From NCBI RefSeq assembly GCF_000720635.1, contig NZ_JOCF01000004.1, positions 1-64,000 on the forward strand: a stretch of 64,000 nucleotides of DNA. Reading direction: 5' to 3'. Shown here piece by piece: positions 8,381-18,824 of the stretch (position 1 is the first letter of the stretch; each line of letters starts with the position of its first letter). The notes beneath the pieces were generated by a model. It saw only the letters and a program-made list of their open reading frames with translations, was not told the origin of the DNA and did no database searches. Position numbers and translations under genes: made by a program. Source of the stretch: Streptomyces sp. NRRL WC-3742 (lineage in GTDB: Bacteria > Actinomycetota > Actinomycetes > Streptomycetales > Streptomycetaceae).

Positions 8381-8439
8381 GACCGCGCCGACGATGCCCG
8401 GCGGCTCGGCCCTCGGGGGCGGCGGCGCTGCCCGGCGGC

Positions 8440-8862
8440 TCAGCCCTCGGCGCCGTACCGGGCCAGGTAGTCGGCGAAGCGGGCCACGTCCTCGTCGGAC
8501 CAGTCGTTGAAGCGGGTGGTGAAGGCGTGGCGGCGCTGCTCGTTGGCGTCGCGCAGCAGGGTCAGCCCGGCCTCGGTGGCGCGCAGGATCTGGCCGCGCT
8601 GGTCGTCCGGGTCGGCCTCGCGGGCCAGCAGCCCGAGCTTCTCCAGGGCGCCGACCTGCCGGCTGACCGTCGACTTGTCGAGCATGAAGTGCGCGGCGAC
8701 GTCGGCGGCCCGGCAGCCGCCGCGCTCGGTGATCAGGTCGAGGACGCTGTACGTGACCAGGGAGAGGTCGGGGTGCAGCTGGGACGCCTTGTGCCGGGCG
8801 CGACGGGCGAAGGCGGTCAGCTCGCGCTGGATGGTGTCGATGGACGACTGACGGCCGGGCAC
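8440..8862 (-). CDS. MarR-family transcriptional regulator
   Basis: 140 residues with a GTG start. It has the winged-helix core of MarR proteins: VTYSVLDLITERGGCRAADVAAHF, the recognition helix LDKSTVSRQVGALEKLGLL, and the wing READPDDQRGQILRATEAG, followed by a dimerisation helix. It should bind DNA as a dimer and be released by a small phenolic or oxidant ligand, which is unknown here. The near-palindrome at 8885-8901, just upstream, is its likely own operator. The neighbouring M48 protease gene upstream on the same strand ends within that operator. Confidence 0.9.
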   Translation of the reverse strand: MPGRQSSIDTIQRELTAFARRARHKASQLHPDLSLVTYSVLDLITERGGCRAADVAAHFMLDKSTVSRQVGALEKLGLLAREADPDDQRGQILRATEAGLTLLRDANEQRRHAFTTRFNDWSDEDVARFADYLARYGAEG

Positions 8863-8884
8863 GGTGCTCCTACGTCCTCGGGAT

Positions 8885-8901
8885 TTGTTGCACTATACAA
8901 C
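8885..8901 (-). promoter_or_regulatory. Probable MarR autoregulatory operator with embedded -10 element
   Basis: On the minus strand the sequence reads GTTGTATAGTGCAACAA. It has TTG/CAA arms about a TATAGT core, as in many MarR operators (TTGTATnnnnCAA style), and it lies 23 bases upstream of the marR-type GTG start. TATAGT could serve as a -10 box, so binding would block the promoter. It overlaps the last codons of the M48 protease gene. Confidence 0.55.
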
Positions 8902-10074
8902 GGAATCCCGCGCGATCCGCCACGCGCGGGCGGCGGCGATCCGGCGGGTGGCACTCGGATGAGTGGCGAACAGTAGCTCAAGCACCCTGGGCGGGTCGAC
9001 ATCGGCCACGTTCGCCACCGCCAGTCTGCGCTGCATCGCCACGAACTGCTCGGCGTCCCCGGTCAGTTCGAGCGCGTGCCGGTCCGCCCGCGCCTCGATC
9101 CGCCGGCTCACGGCGCACTGCGCCGGCCCGGAGAGCGCCCCCAGTGCGCTCGCGAGCGCCGCCAGCAGCGGCAGTGCGCGGGGGTCCGCCGCGTCCGCCG
9201 CCCCGGCAGCCTCCAGCAGGGGGTGCCAGGTGCCGAGCAGGCCGAGGAGCGCGACCGCCACGGCCGCGCCGAGGGCCCCGAGGGCGGTGCCCACCGGCAC
9301 GTCCCGGTGCTTGACGTGCCCCAGCTCGTGCGCGACCACCAGCTCCACCTCGCGCGGGGTGGCCGTCGACAGCAGCGTGTCGTAGGCGACGATCCGGCGG
9401 GTCGCGCCGAAACCCGAGACGTACGCGTTCAGCGCCGTGGTGCGGCGGGACGCGTCGGCCACCAGGACGTCCCGGACGCGGACGCCGTCGCGCTCGGCCA
9501 GGTCCAGGAGCGCGGTGCGCAGCTCGCCCCCGGGCATGGGGGAGAAGCGGTTGAACACCGGCTCGATGAGCAGCGGGTGGAGGAAGGAGAGGGCGACCGT
9601 CAGCAGCGCGGCCGCGCCCGCCGCCGGGAGCCACCAGTAGCGAGGGGAGTGGCCTGTGAGCGCGAACAGGGCGAGGGTCAGCGGCAGGGCCAGCGCGAGG
9701 GTGAGCCCCAGGCCCCGCAGGGCGTCCACGGCCCAGCCGCCCCAGCCCTGCGTCACCAGGCCGAAGCGGGCCCGGACCGTTCGCGTCCCCGCCGCGAACG
9801 GCAGTCGCACCGCCTGGCCGAGCAGGACGAGGGCGGCGGCCCCGCCCAGCACCTCGGCGGCCCAGGTGCCGCCCAGCAAGCCGCCGACGGCGCTCACCAG
9901 TCCCGCCCCGGCGGGGGTGAGGCCGAGCACCAGCGTCAGCGCCAGACCCGCCACCCGGGCGGCGAGCACCCAGGGGACCTGCGCCCGGCGCAGCGCCCGG
10001 CCCCGGGCTCGCTCGGCGGGTGTGAAGTCGTCGGGTGCGAAGTCGTCGGCAGGCACGTCCAAGGTCGCGTCCAT
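8893..10074 (-). CDS. M48-family membrane zinc metalloprotease (Ste24/CAAX-protease-like)
   Basis: About 393 residues from the ATG at 10074 (GGGGGA upstream); the frame is open to 10107, but that start sits in a tandem repeat. It contains the N-terminal membrane region of the Ste24 type with several hydrophobic segments (about 30-170), a zinc-binding HELGH near residue 260 and the third ligand in EARAD near residue 330. The family cleaves membrane or misfolded proteins at the cytoplasmic face. The soluble region around DASRRTTALNAYVSGFGATRRI is typical. The stop codon lies within the operator of the downstream MarR-type gene. Confidence 0.87.
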   Translation of the reverse strand: MDATLDVPADDFAPDDFTPAERARGRALRRAQVPWVLAARVAGLALTLVLGLTPAGAGLVSAVGGLLGGTWAAEVLGGAAALVLLGQAVRLPFAAGTRTVRARFGLVTQGWGGWAVDALRGLGLTLALALPLTLALFALTGHSPRYWWLPAAGAAALLTVALSFLHPLLIEPVFNRFSPMPGGELRTALLDLAERDGVRVRDVLVADASRRTTALNAYVSGFGATRRIVAYDTLLSTATPREVELVVAHELGHVKHRDVPVGTALGALGAAVAVALLGLLGTWHPLLEAAGAADAADPRALPLLAALASALGALSGPAQCAVSRRIEARADRHALELTGDAEQFVAMQRRLAVANVADVDPPRVLELLFATHPSATRRIAAARAWRIARDSVV

Positions 10075-10103
10075 CGGTCCCCCGTCGTGGTCGGGTGCGT
10101 CGC

Positions 10104-10145
10104 GCATCGTTCGCCGCGCATCGTTCGCCGCGCATCGTTCGCCGC
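10104..10145. repeat. Three copies of a 14-bp tandem repeat
   Basis: Units GCATCGTTCGCCGC follow each other exactly, 5' of the M48 protease gene on the minus strand. No protein reason for the repeat is apparent. Confidence 0.8.
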
Positions 10146-10274
10146 GCGACGGACCCCAGCATGGCGTACCGGACCCCCGCCGGCCGCCACCGTTACCGCT
10201 TGACGGAGTGCGTAATACTGTAACGCGCTCAGGAGGCCCGCCCGCGGCCCCTCTTCCAGCAGCTCGGAGCCCGC

Positions 10275-11084
10275 ATGCACCCCTTCCTCGACCACCCCGG
10301 GCCGCTCGCCTTCGCGCACCGGGGCGGTGATCTCGGTCACCCCGAGAACTCGCTCGCCGCCTTCGAGGCCGCCGTCGCGCTCGGCTACCGCTACCTCGAG
10401 ACCGACGTCCACGCCACCGCCGACGGCGTGCTCGTCGCCTTCCACGACACCCGGCTCGACCGCGTCACCGACCGCGCCGGCGCGGTGGCCGAACTGCCCT
10501 GGGAGACGGTGCGCCGGGCCCGGATCGGCGGGACCGAGCCGGTGCCGCTGCTGGAGGACCTGCTCGGGGCGTTCCCCGGGGCCCGGTTCAACATCGACGT
10601 CAAGGCCGCACCCGCGATCGGCCCCCTGGTGGAGGCGATCCGCCGCACCGACGCCTGGGACCGGGTCTGCGTCGGCGGCTTCTCCGACTCCCGCCTCGCC
10701 GCCGTCCGCGCCGCCGCCGGGCCCCGCCTGGCGACCTCGCTGGGGCCGCGCGAGGTGGCCCGCCTGCGGCTGAGCTCGCTGACGGGCGGACTGGTCGGCG
10801 GGCGGCGCGGCGCGCTGCTGGGCGGACTGCTGGGCGGCGGCGCCCCGTACGCCGGGATCTGCGCCCAGGTGCCCGAGCGGCACAAGGGCGTGCGGGTGGT
10901 CGACCGGGCCTTCGTGCGGGCCGCCCACCGGCTGGGCCTGCAGGTACACGTGTGGACTGTGGACGATCCCACACGCATCCGGGCTCTCCTCGACCTCGGT
11001 GTGGATGGCATCATGGCGGATCGCATCGACGTCCTGCGCGACGTCCTCGGCGAGCGCGGCTGCTGGGCAGCCGGCAGCGCATAG
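10275..11084 (+). CDS. Glycerophosphodiester phosphodiesterase
   Basis: 269 residues. It has the GDPD signature: AFAHRGGDLGHPENSLAAF near residue 12 (catalytic His and the HRG/PEN metal site), YLETDVHATADGVLVAFHD near residue 40 with the second catalytic His, FNIDVK near residue 104, and the C-terminal barrel strands VHVWTVDD and GVDGIMAD. It lacks a signal peptide and so would hydrolyse glycerophosphodiesters to glycerol-3-phosphate in the cytoplasm. The MFS gene begins seven bases after its stop, so the two form an operon; the permease may import the substrate. The ATG at 10275 follows CGGAG. Confidence 0.93.
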   Translation: MHPFLDHPGPLAFAHRGGDLGHPENSLAAFEAAVALGYRYLETDVHATADGVLVAFHDTRLDRVTDRAGAVAELPWETVRRARIGGTEPVPLLEDLLGAFPGARFNIDVKAAPAIGPLVEAIRRTDAWDRVCVGGFSDSRLAAVRAAAGPRLATSLGPREVARLRLSSLTGGLVGGRRGALLGGLLGGGAPYAGICAQVPERHKGVRVVDRAFVRAAHRLGLQVHVWTVDDPTRIRALLDLGVDGIMADRIDVLRDVLGERGCWAAGSA

Positions 11085-11091
11085 GAGCCCC

Positions 11092-12489
11092 ATGAGCACC
11101 ACGGACCACGTGCCCGACCACCTGCCGGAGGCGCGTCAGGCGATCGCCGCCGACGACGGCCGCGTCCTGCGCCGGATGCAGTTCGGGTGGTACATCAACG
11201 ACTGGGCCAACGCCGCCTTCTCGGCGACGGTCCTCACCGTCTTCCTCGGGCCGTACCTGACGGAGGTCGCCAAGCGGGCGGCCGACGCCAACGGGGACGT
11301 CCACCCGCTGGGCCTGGCGATCCGTGCAGGATCGTTCTTCCCGTACACGGTCTCCTTCTCCGTGCTGATCTCGGTCGCGGCCATGCTGTTCACCGGCACG
11401 GTCGCGGACCGCACCGGGCGGCACAAGGAACTGATGTGCGGCTTCGCGTTCGTCGGCGCGCTCGCCACCATGGGGATGTTCTTCCTCGACGGCGACCGCT
11501 ACCTCCTCGGCGGCGGCCTGCTGGTCGTCGCCAACATCTCGTACGCGGTCTCGGTGGCCCTGTCCTACGCCTACCTGCCGGGCCTGGCCACCCCCGACCA
11601 GCGCGACGCCGTCTCCTCCAAGGGCTGGGCGTACGGCTACGCCGGCGGCGGACTGCTGCTGATCGCCAACCTGGCGCTCTTCCAGGGCCACGAGGCCCTC
11701 GGCCTCTCCTCCGGCACCGCCGTGCGGATCTGCCTCGCCTCGGCGGGCCTGTGGTGGGCGCTGTTCACCCTCGTCCCGCTGACGCGCCTGCCCTCGCGCG
11801 CCGGCGTCGCCCCCACCCCGGACGAGTCCGCCGAGCGGCCCGCCGCCGGCAGCAGCCTGCGCGAGCTCGGCCGCACCCTGCGCAGCATGCGCAAGCACCC
11901 GCTGACGCTGCTCTACCTGGGCGCCTTCCTCTGCTACAACGACGGCATCCAGACCGTGGTCTCCCAGGCGTCGCTGTACGGCAGCGAGGAACTGGGCATG
12001 GACCAGACCTCGCTGGTCACCGCCGTGCTGCTGGTGCAGGTCGTGGCGATCGGCGGCGCGCTGCTGCTCGGCCGGATCGCCCACCGCCACGGCGCCAAGC
12101 GGACCATCCTCGGCTCGCTGGTCGGCTGGGTGGTCACCCTGGCCCTCGGGTACTTCATGCCCGCCCACCAGCCGGCCTGGTTCTACGCCCTCGCCTGCAT
12201 GATCGGGCTGGTGCTCGGCGGCAGCCAGGCGCTGTCCCGCTCGCTGTTCTCGCACCTCATCCCGGCGGGCCGCGAGGCCGAGTACTTCAGCCTCTACAAG
12301 ATCAGCGACCGGGGCACCAGCTGGATGGGGCCGCTGGTCTTCGGCCTGGCCTACCAGCTCACCGGCAGCTACCGCTCGGCGATCATCTCGCTGCTGGTGT
12401 TCTTCGTGATCGGCTTCGCGGTGCTGGCCCGGGTACCGGTGCGCCGCGCCATCGAGGCGGTGGGCAACCCGGTTCCCGAGCGGCTGTAG
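11092..12489 (+). CDS. MFS permease of the UMF1/Atg22-like type
   Basis: 465 residues from the ATG at 11092. About 12 hydrophobic segments are visible. The opening FGWYINDWANAAFSATVLTVF is characteristic of UMF1 (Vps/Atg22-like) permeases, which carry a conserved DWA motif. Loop motifs are DRTGRHKE after segment 3 and a C-terminal SLYKISDRGTSWMGPLVFGL. It is co-transcribed with the glycerophosphodiesterase gene, so it may move glycerophosphodiesters or a related metabolite; this is an inference. The palindromic repeat array begins immediately downstream. Confidence 0.88.
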   Translation: MSTTDHVPDHLPEARQAIAADDGRVLRRMQFGWYINDWANAAFSATVLTVFLGPYLTEVAKRAADANGDVHPLGLAIRAGSFFPYTVSFSVLISVAAMLFTGTVADRTGRHKELMCGFAFVGALATMGMFFLDGDRYLLGGGLLVVANISYAVSVALSYAYLPGLATPDQRDAVSSKGWAYGYAGGGLLLIANLALFQGHEALGLSSGTAVRICLASAGLWWALFTLVPLTRLPSRAGVAPTPDESAERPAAGSSLRELGRTLRSMRKHPLTLLYLGAFLCYNDGIQTVVSQASLYGSEELGMDQTSLVTAVLLVQVVAIGGALLLGRIAHRHGAKRTILGSLVGWVVTLALGYFMPAHQPAWFYALACMIGLVLGGSQALSRSLFSHLIPAGREAEYFSLYKISDRGTSWMGPLVFGLAYQLTGSYRSAIISLLVFFVIGFAVLARVPVRRAIEAVGNPVPERL

Positions 12490-12493
12490 GGCC

Positions 12494-12541
12494 ACTACTC
12501 CCGTAGTCCAACTACTCCCGTAGTGCCACTACTCGCGTAGT
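12494..12541. repeat. 17-bp palindromic tandem repeat array (copy 1 of a two-site family)
   Basis: Three units start at 12494, 12511 and 12528: ACTACTCCCGTAGT, ACTACTCCCGTAGT and ACTACTCGCGTAGT, each followed by a 3-base spacer. Each unit has 5-bp arms ACTAC/GTAGT around four bases. The same unit recurs at 12564-12594 and at 38062-38117. Confidence 0.85.
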
Positions 12542-12558
12542 GCCCCACTTCTCGCGCC

Positions 12559-12600
12559 GGGGGACTACGGAAGTAGTGGCACTACTTCCGTAGTTCCCCC
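12559..12600. terminator. Long hairpin, probable bidirectional terminator
   Basis: Two palindromic units in opposite orientation flanked by G5 and C5 form arms 12559-12577 and 12581-12600, matching except for one bulged base, with a GGC loop. It lies between the convergent MFS permease and universal-stress genes. Confidence 0.82.
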
Positions 12601-12609
12601 GCGCCTGGG

Positions 12610-13353
12610 CTACTCCTCCGCAGGACCGGTGGCGTCGTGCACGCCGGCCCTCAGGAGCTGGTGGCCGAGGTCGACCAGCGCCCGGCCGACCGCGAACTCG
12701 TCCCCGACCCGCGGGGCGGGCGTGTCGCGGGGGTTGCGGCGGGCGAGGGCGTCGCTGTGCAGCACGTCCCCGTCGGCGTCGAGGACGGCGTGCACCCGGG
12801 TGGTGTCCTCCTCCTCGACGACGTGCAGGGTGAGCCGCCAGTCCTTCGTCCGGACGGCGGCCTCCCCGCTTTCGGGGGCCGGGGTAGGCGGGGCGGCCGC
12901 AGCGGTTCCGTCCGCGCGGACGATCACCACCGGGCAGACCCCGTGCACCGCGCAGCGGGTGCTGACCGAGCCCAGCAGGGTGCGGGCGAAGGTGCCCCGG
13001 CCCCGGCTGCCGAGCACCAGCAGGTCCGCGCCCTCGGACGCCTCCAGCAGCACCTCGGCGGCGTGCCCGAGCACCAGGTCCGTACGCACGGACACCGGGC
13101 TCTCCCGGCCGATCACGGCCTCGACCTCGGCGGTCAGGGTGCGGCGGGCGGTGTCCTCGAATCCGTCGTCGACCATCGGCGCGAACCAGCCGTACAGGGA
13201 CGGGTACTCCCAGGCCGCCACCGCGTGGACGGTCGCCCCGGTGAGCACGGCCTGGCCGACCGCCCAGCGCAGCGCCGCCTTCGAGGGGGCGGAGCCGTCG
13301 ATGCCGACCACGATCCGGCGCGGCAGGCCGGGGGAGGGTCGTCCGGTGTCCAT
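12610..13353 (-). CDS. Universal stress protein fused to a DUF1876 domain
   Basis: 247 residues from the ATG at 13353 with GGAGGT upstream. Residues about 8-150 form a UspA domain: RIVVGIDGSAPSKAALRWA at the start and the ATP-binding signature LGSRGRGTFARTLLGSVS near residue 112. After a Pro/Ala-rich linker, residues about 170-240 (DWRLTLHVVEEED, LDADGDVLHSDALARRNP, VGDEFAVGRALVDLGHQLL) match DUF1876 (Rv2632c-like) proteins, which are normally separate genes of about 85-90 residues. Usp domains act in dormancy and stress responses. The combination suggests the two domains work together. Upstream lies the divergent CapA-like gene. Confidence 0.87.
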   Translation of the reverse strand: MDTGRPSPGLPRRIVVGIDGSAPSKAALRWAVGQAVLTGATVHAVAAWEYPSLYGWFAPMVDDGFEDTARRTLTAEVEAVIGRESPVSVRTDLVLGHAAEVLLEASEGADLLVLGSRGRGTFARTLLGSVSTRCAVHGVCPVVIVRADGTAAAAPPTPAPESGEAAVRTKDWRLTLHVVEEEDTTRVHAVLDADGDVLHSDALARRNPRDTPAPRVGDEFAVGRALVDLGHQLLRAGVHDATGPAEE

Positions 13354-13594
13354 CGCGCACCACCTCCGGGTGGCCGTCTCCTGGGAACTCTCCCCTCCAC
13401 GCTGCGCGCCCCTGCGGCTCCCGCGCCAGGGACTCCGTGGCCAGGAGGCCGGGCGGACCGGGACGATCGGTCCGGTTTCCCTCCGTGCACGTTTCCGGCA
13501 CCTTGTGTCCGGACTGTTTCGGAGCCAGGCCCGGGAGGTGGCGAAACGGTGGCGTAGGCTGACCGCCTTGTATCGAATTCGGGGGGAAGCACTC

Positions 13595-14758
13595 ATGCGC
13601 CGTGCCGCGGCCGCCGTCGCGCTGTTCGTCGGGCTGACGACCGTCGCCGCCTGCGGGCCGGACGACCCCGCCCCGGCGAACTCCAAGCAGGCCGCGCCCG
13701 AGGCGGCCGGCTCCACGGCCCCCGGCTCGGCGGACCCCTCCGGTACGGCCCCGGCCCCGATGCCCACCAAGGGCGGCGCGCCCCGGCCGGACGGCAACAT
13801 CACCGTCGCCTTCGCCGGGGACGTGCACTTCGAGGGCCGCACCGAGCCGCGCCTGTCCGTCACGGCCCCCGACACGGCGCTCGGCCCGATCGCCCGCACC
13901 CTCGGCGAGGCCGATCTGTCCGTGCTCAACCTGGAGACCGCGATCACCGGGCGCGGCGCGCCGGAGCCGAAGACGTACACCTTCCGCACCACGCCCAAGG
14001 CGCTGTCGGTGCTCAAGGACTCGGGCGTGGACGTGGTCTCGATGGCCAACAACCACGCCGTGGACTTCGGCCCGGACGGCCTGACGGACACCCTCGCCGC
14101 CAAGGACTCCTCGCCGATCCCGGTGGTCGGCGTCGGCCACAACGCCAAGGAGGCGTACGCCCCCTACGTGACGACGGTGCGCGGGGTGAAGGTGGCGGTC
14201 GTCGCCGCCAGCCAGGTCGAGGACATCACCAACCAGAAGTGGCGGGCCGGCGCCGACAAGCCCGGCATCGCCTCGGCCCTGGACGTGCCCGCGCTGACCA
14301 AGGCCGTGGAGAACGCCAAGCAGCAGGCGCCGGTGGTGATCGTGTACCTGCACTGGGGCGAGGAGGGCAAAGCCTGCCCGACGGCCGCTCAGCAGGCGGT
14401 CGCCAAGAAGCTCGCGGGCGTCGGCGCCACCGCCGTGGTCGGCACCCACGCGCACACCATGGTCGGCTCGGGGATGCTCGGCAACACCTACGTCGGGTAC
14501 GGCTTCGGCAACTTCCTCTGGTACGGCACCTCCAACTACGCCAACTCCAACGAGACCGGTGTCACCACACTGACCCTCACCAAGGACGGGAAGGTCACCG
14601 GCGAGACGTTCACCCCGGCGACGATCGACGACAAGGGGATACCCCAGCCGGTCAGCGGCGCCACGGCCGCCAACGCCCTCAAGCGGCGGGACGGGCTGCG
14701 CGGCTGCACCGGCCTCTCACCGGCGCCTGCTGCTCCGGGCGCTCCTGCCGCGAGGTGA
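13595..14758 (+). CDS. CapA-family (poly-gamma-glutamate synthesis-like) lipoprotein
   Basis: 387 residues from the ATG at 13595 (GGGGGAAG upstream). The signal peptide ends in a lipobox at TTVAAC; a Pro/Ala-rich linker follows, then a PGA_cap metallophosphoesterase-like domain. Motifs visible are FAGDVHFEG near residue 72, LNLETAITG near residue 110, MANNHAVDFG near 150, VIVYLHWGEEG near 250 and GTHAHT near 285, the usual metal-ligand set of the family. It should be tethered outside the membrane. It is not in a cap operon, so the role in poly-gamma-glutamate is doubtful and another surface substrate is possible. A textbook terminator follows. Confidence 0.85.
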   Translation: MRRAAAAVALFVGLTTVAACGPDDPAPANSKQAAPEAAGSTAPGSADPSGTAPAPMPTKGGAPRPDGNITVAFAGDVHFEGRTEPRLSVTAPDTALGPIARTLGEADLSVLNLETAITGRGAPEPKTYTFRTTPKALSVLKDSGVDVVSMANNHAVDFGPDGLTDTLAAKDSSPIPVVGVGHNAKEAYAPYVTTVRGVKVAVVAASQVEDITNQKWRAGADKPGIASALDVPALTKAVENAKQQAPVVIVYLHWGEEGKACPTAAQQAVAKKLAGVGATAVVGTHAHTMVGSGMLGNTYVGYGFGNFLWYGTSNYANSNETGVTTLTLTKDGKVTGETFTPATIDDKGIPQPVSGATAANALKRRDGLRGCTGLSPAPAAPGAPAAR

Positions 14759-14782
14759 GCGGGTAGCCGACGGACGGTCGAT

Positions 14783-14811
14783 GGGCGAGGCGATCCGCCT
14801 CGCCCTTTTTT
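14783..14811 (+). terminator. Rho-independent terminator after capA-like gene
   Basis: A 10-bp G/C stem (GGGCGAGGCG and its complement) with an ATC loop is followed by six T residues. This is the only classic stem plus T-run I saw in the window. Confidence 0.93.
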
Positions 14812-14947
14812 GTTGCCCTCCTCCGGCGCCCGGCCCCTCAGGCGTTCCTCGCGGGGGAGTTGACGCCCGCACAGCCCCCCCCGCACGGGCCCCGCAGTGG
14901 CGCTGTGCGGGGATCGAACGGACTAGCGGCGTAGGCGAACAGGTGTG

Positions 14948-14966
14948 TTAGGTTAGCCTTACCTAA
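14948..14966 (+). promoter_or_regulatory. Iron box (DmdR/IdeR site) upstream of dhbA
   Basis: TTAGGTTAGCCTTACCTAA matches the actinobacterial iron-box consensus TTAGGTTAGGCTAACCTAA at 17 of 19 positions. It ends 25 bases before the dhbA start. Iron-loaded DmdR/IdeR should repress the biosynthetic operon here. Confidence 0.93.
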
Positions 14967-14991
14967 TCGCGCTGGTCGGAGGGGATGTCCC

Positions 14992-15771
14992 GTGCACAGA
15001 TCCGAATTCGCCGGTGCCGTCGCGATGGTCACCGGCGCCGGACAGGGCATCGGGGCGGCCGTCGCCCGGGCACTGGCCGCCGAGGGCGCCGTGGTCGCAG
15101 CCGTCGACCGCAACGGCGGCCCGCTCGGCGCCGTCGCCGCCGAATGCGAGAATGTGCACCCGTACCTCCTGGACGTCTCCGATCCCCAAGCAGTCGACGA
15201 GGTCGTTAAGTTGATCGAGCGTCAACTCGGGCCCATCGACGTCCTGGTGAACGTCGCCGGCGTCCTGCGCACCGCCCCGGTCGTCGAACTCGCCGACGAG
15301 GACTGGGCGCAGACCTTCGCCGTCAACGCCACCGGAGTCTTCAACACCGGCCGCGCGGTCGGCCGGAGGATGGCGGCCCGGGGTCGGGGCAGCATCGTCA
15401 CCGTCGGCTCCAACGCCGCCGGGGTGCCGCGCGCCGGAATGGCCGCCTACGCGGCCTCCAAGGCCGCCGCCACCATGCTCACCCGCTGCCTCGGGCTGGA
15501 GCTGGCCCGCTCCGGCGTGCGCTGCAACATCGTCTCGCCCGGCTCCACCGACACCGAGATGCAGCGCGCCCTCTGGGGCGCCGACGCCGAGGCTTCCGAA
15601 CGGCGGGTCATCGACGGCGACCCGGCCGCGTGGCGGGTCGGCATCCCGCTGGGGCGCATCGCCGCGCCCGCCGACATCGCCGAGGCCGTCGTCTTCCTCG
15701 CCTCCGACCGGGCCCGGCACATCACCATGCACGACCTGTACGTCGACGGCGGCGCCACCCTGCGCGCCTGA
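14992..15771 (+). CDS. dhbA: 2,3-dihydro-2,3-dihydroxybenzoate dehydrogenase
   Basis: 259 residues with a GTG start and GGAGGGG seven bases upstream. It is a classical short-chain dehydrogenase: NAD-binding VTGAGQGIG near residue 14, NVAGVL near residue 87, and the active-site YAASK near residue 151 with the catalytic Ser in TVGSNAAG. It would oxidise 2,3-dihydro-2,3-dihydroxybenzoate to 2,3-dihydroxybenzoate, the last step of catechol acid formation. It is the first gene behind an iron box and heads dhbA-C-E-B, so the assignment rests on both fold and context. Confidence 0.93.
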   Translation: MHRSEFAGAVAMVTGAGQGIGAAVARALAAEGAVVAAVDRNGGPLGAVAAECENVHPYLLDVSDPQAVDEVVKLIERQLGPIDVLVNVAGVLRTAPVVELADEDWAQTFAVNATGVFNTGRAVGRRMAARGRGSIVTVGSNAAGVPRAGMAAYAASKAAATMLTRCLGLELARSGVRCNIVSPGSTDTEMQRALWGADAEASERRVIDGDPAAWRVGIPLGRIAAPADIAEAVVFLASDRARHITMHDLYVDGGATLRA

Positions 15772-15873
15772 CCGGGCGACACCCCCCGTCCCGCCGCACG
15801 ACCTCGGATCCAGCCGGATCCCACCGGATCCACCCAGTTCCGTCCCAGACAGTCCCAGACTGGAGAGACCACC

Positions 15874-17108
<1,235 letters not shown>

Positions 17109-17112
<4 letters not shown>

Positions 17113-18797
17113 CGAACCCGACGCCGCCCATGCAGGCCGTTCTGGACGGATTCACCCCCTACCCCGCCGAGTTCGCCGAGCGCTACCGCGCCGCCGGGTA
17201 CTGGCGCGGCGAGACCTTCGGCCGGATGCTGCGCGAGCGCGCCGCCGCACACGGCGAGCGGATCGCCGTCGTCGACCCCGGCGGCCACGGCGCCTCCCCG
17301 CAGGAGCGCCGCTGGTCCTACGCCGAACTCGACCGCCGCGCCGACCGGATGGCCGCCGGGCTGCTCGCCCGGGGCATCGGCAGCGGCGACCGCGTGGTGG
17401 TCCAACTGCCCAACGTGGCCGAGTTCTTCGAGGTCGTCTTCGCGCTGTTCCGCATCGGTGCGCTGCCCGTCTTCGCCCTGCCCGCCCACCGCCGCGCCGA
17501 GATCGGCCACTTCTGCGCCTTCACCGGCGCCGCCGCCTACATCGTGCCCGACACGGCCGGCGGCTTCGACTACCGCGAACTCGCCTCCCAGGTACGGGAG
17601 CAGAGCCCGTCGCTGCGCCTGGTGCTGGTCGCCGGAGAGGACCCGGGCGAGCACGAGCGGCTGGCCGACGTGCCCTGCGACGGCCCCGGCCCCGAGCGCG
17701 AACCCGAGCCGCAGGACGTCGCGTTCCTCCAGCTCTCCGGCGGCAGCACCGGCGTGCCCAAGCTGATCCCGCGCACCCACGACGACTACATCTACTCGCT
17801 GCGCGGCTCCGTCGAGCTGTGCGGCCTGGACGAGCACGGCGTCTACCTGTGCGTGCTGCCCGCCGCGCACAACTTCCCGCTCAGCTCGCCCGGTTCGCTG
17901 GGCACGCTGTACGCGGGCGGCCGGGTCGTGCTCTGCCCGCAGCCCGGACCGGAGACGGCCTTCCCGCTGATCGAGCGCGAGGGCGTGACGATCACCGGGC
18001 TCGTGCCGCCGCTGGCCCTGCTCTGGCTGGACGCCGCCGAGCGCGGCGCGCGCGGGTACGAGAGCCTGGACGTGCTGCTCGTCGGCGGCGCCAAGTTCAG
18101 CGAGGAGGCGGCCCGCCGGGTGGGACCGGTGCTGGGCTGCCTGCTCCAGCAGGTCTTCGGGATGGCCGAGGGGCTGGTCAACTACACCCGCCTGGACGAC
18201 CCGCAGGAGCTGATCACCACCACCCAGGGCCGGCCGATCTCGCCGGACGACGAGGTGCGGGTGGTCGACGACCAGGACGCTGACCTGCCGGACGGCGTCA
18301 CCGGGCACCTGCTCACCCGCGGCCCGTACACCATCCGCGGCTACTGGAACGCGCCCGAGCACAACGCGAACTCCTTCACCCCGGACGGGTTCTACCGCAC
18401 CGGCGACCTCGTGCGCCGACTGCCCGGCGGCCACCTGGTCGTCGAGGGCCGGGCCAAGGACCAGATCAACCGGGGCGGTGAGAAGGTCGCAGCCGAGGAG
18501 ATCGAGAACCACCTCCTGGCCCACCCCGCCGTGCACGACGCGGCCGTGGTCTCGATGCCCGACCCGTACCTGGGCGAACGCACCTGCGCCTACGTCGTGC
18601 TGCGCGGGGAGCACCGCGAACGGCCGCCGAAGGCCGTCGAGTTGAAGCGCTTCGTGCGCGGGCGCGGGCTGGCCGACTACAAGGTGCCGGACCGGGTCGA
18701 GTTCGTCGAGGAGTTCCCCGCCACCGGCATCGGCAAGGTCAGCAAGAAGGACCTGCGGGCCGCCGTCGCGGCCGCCGCCGCCGACACCACCGTCTGA
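17109..18797 (+). CDS. dhbE: 2,3-dihydroxybenzoate-AMP ligase
   Basis: 562 residues from an ATG overlapping dhbC. It is a stand-alone adenylation enzyme with [21 protein letters not shown] (A3), the aryl-acid-specific segment [15 protein letters not shown] (A4), [11 protein letters not shown] (A5), YRTGDLVR and the A10 lysine in [11 protein letters not shown]. These are as in DhbE/EntE. It activates 2,3-dihydroxybenzoate as the adenylate and loads it onto the aryl carrier protein, here encoded separately at 19469-19696. Confidence 0.96.
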
Positions 18798-18824
18798 CGC
18801 TTCCCACCCTAAGGAATCACCGCC

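Noticed and set aside
10200..10228. A promoter with TTGACG and TAATAC before the glycerophosphodiesterase gene
   Set aside because: The two elements are only seven bases apart, too close for a sigma-70 promoter.
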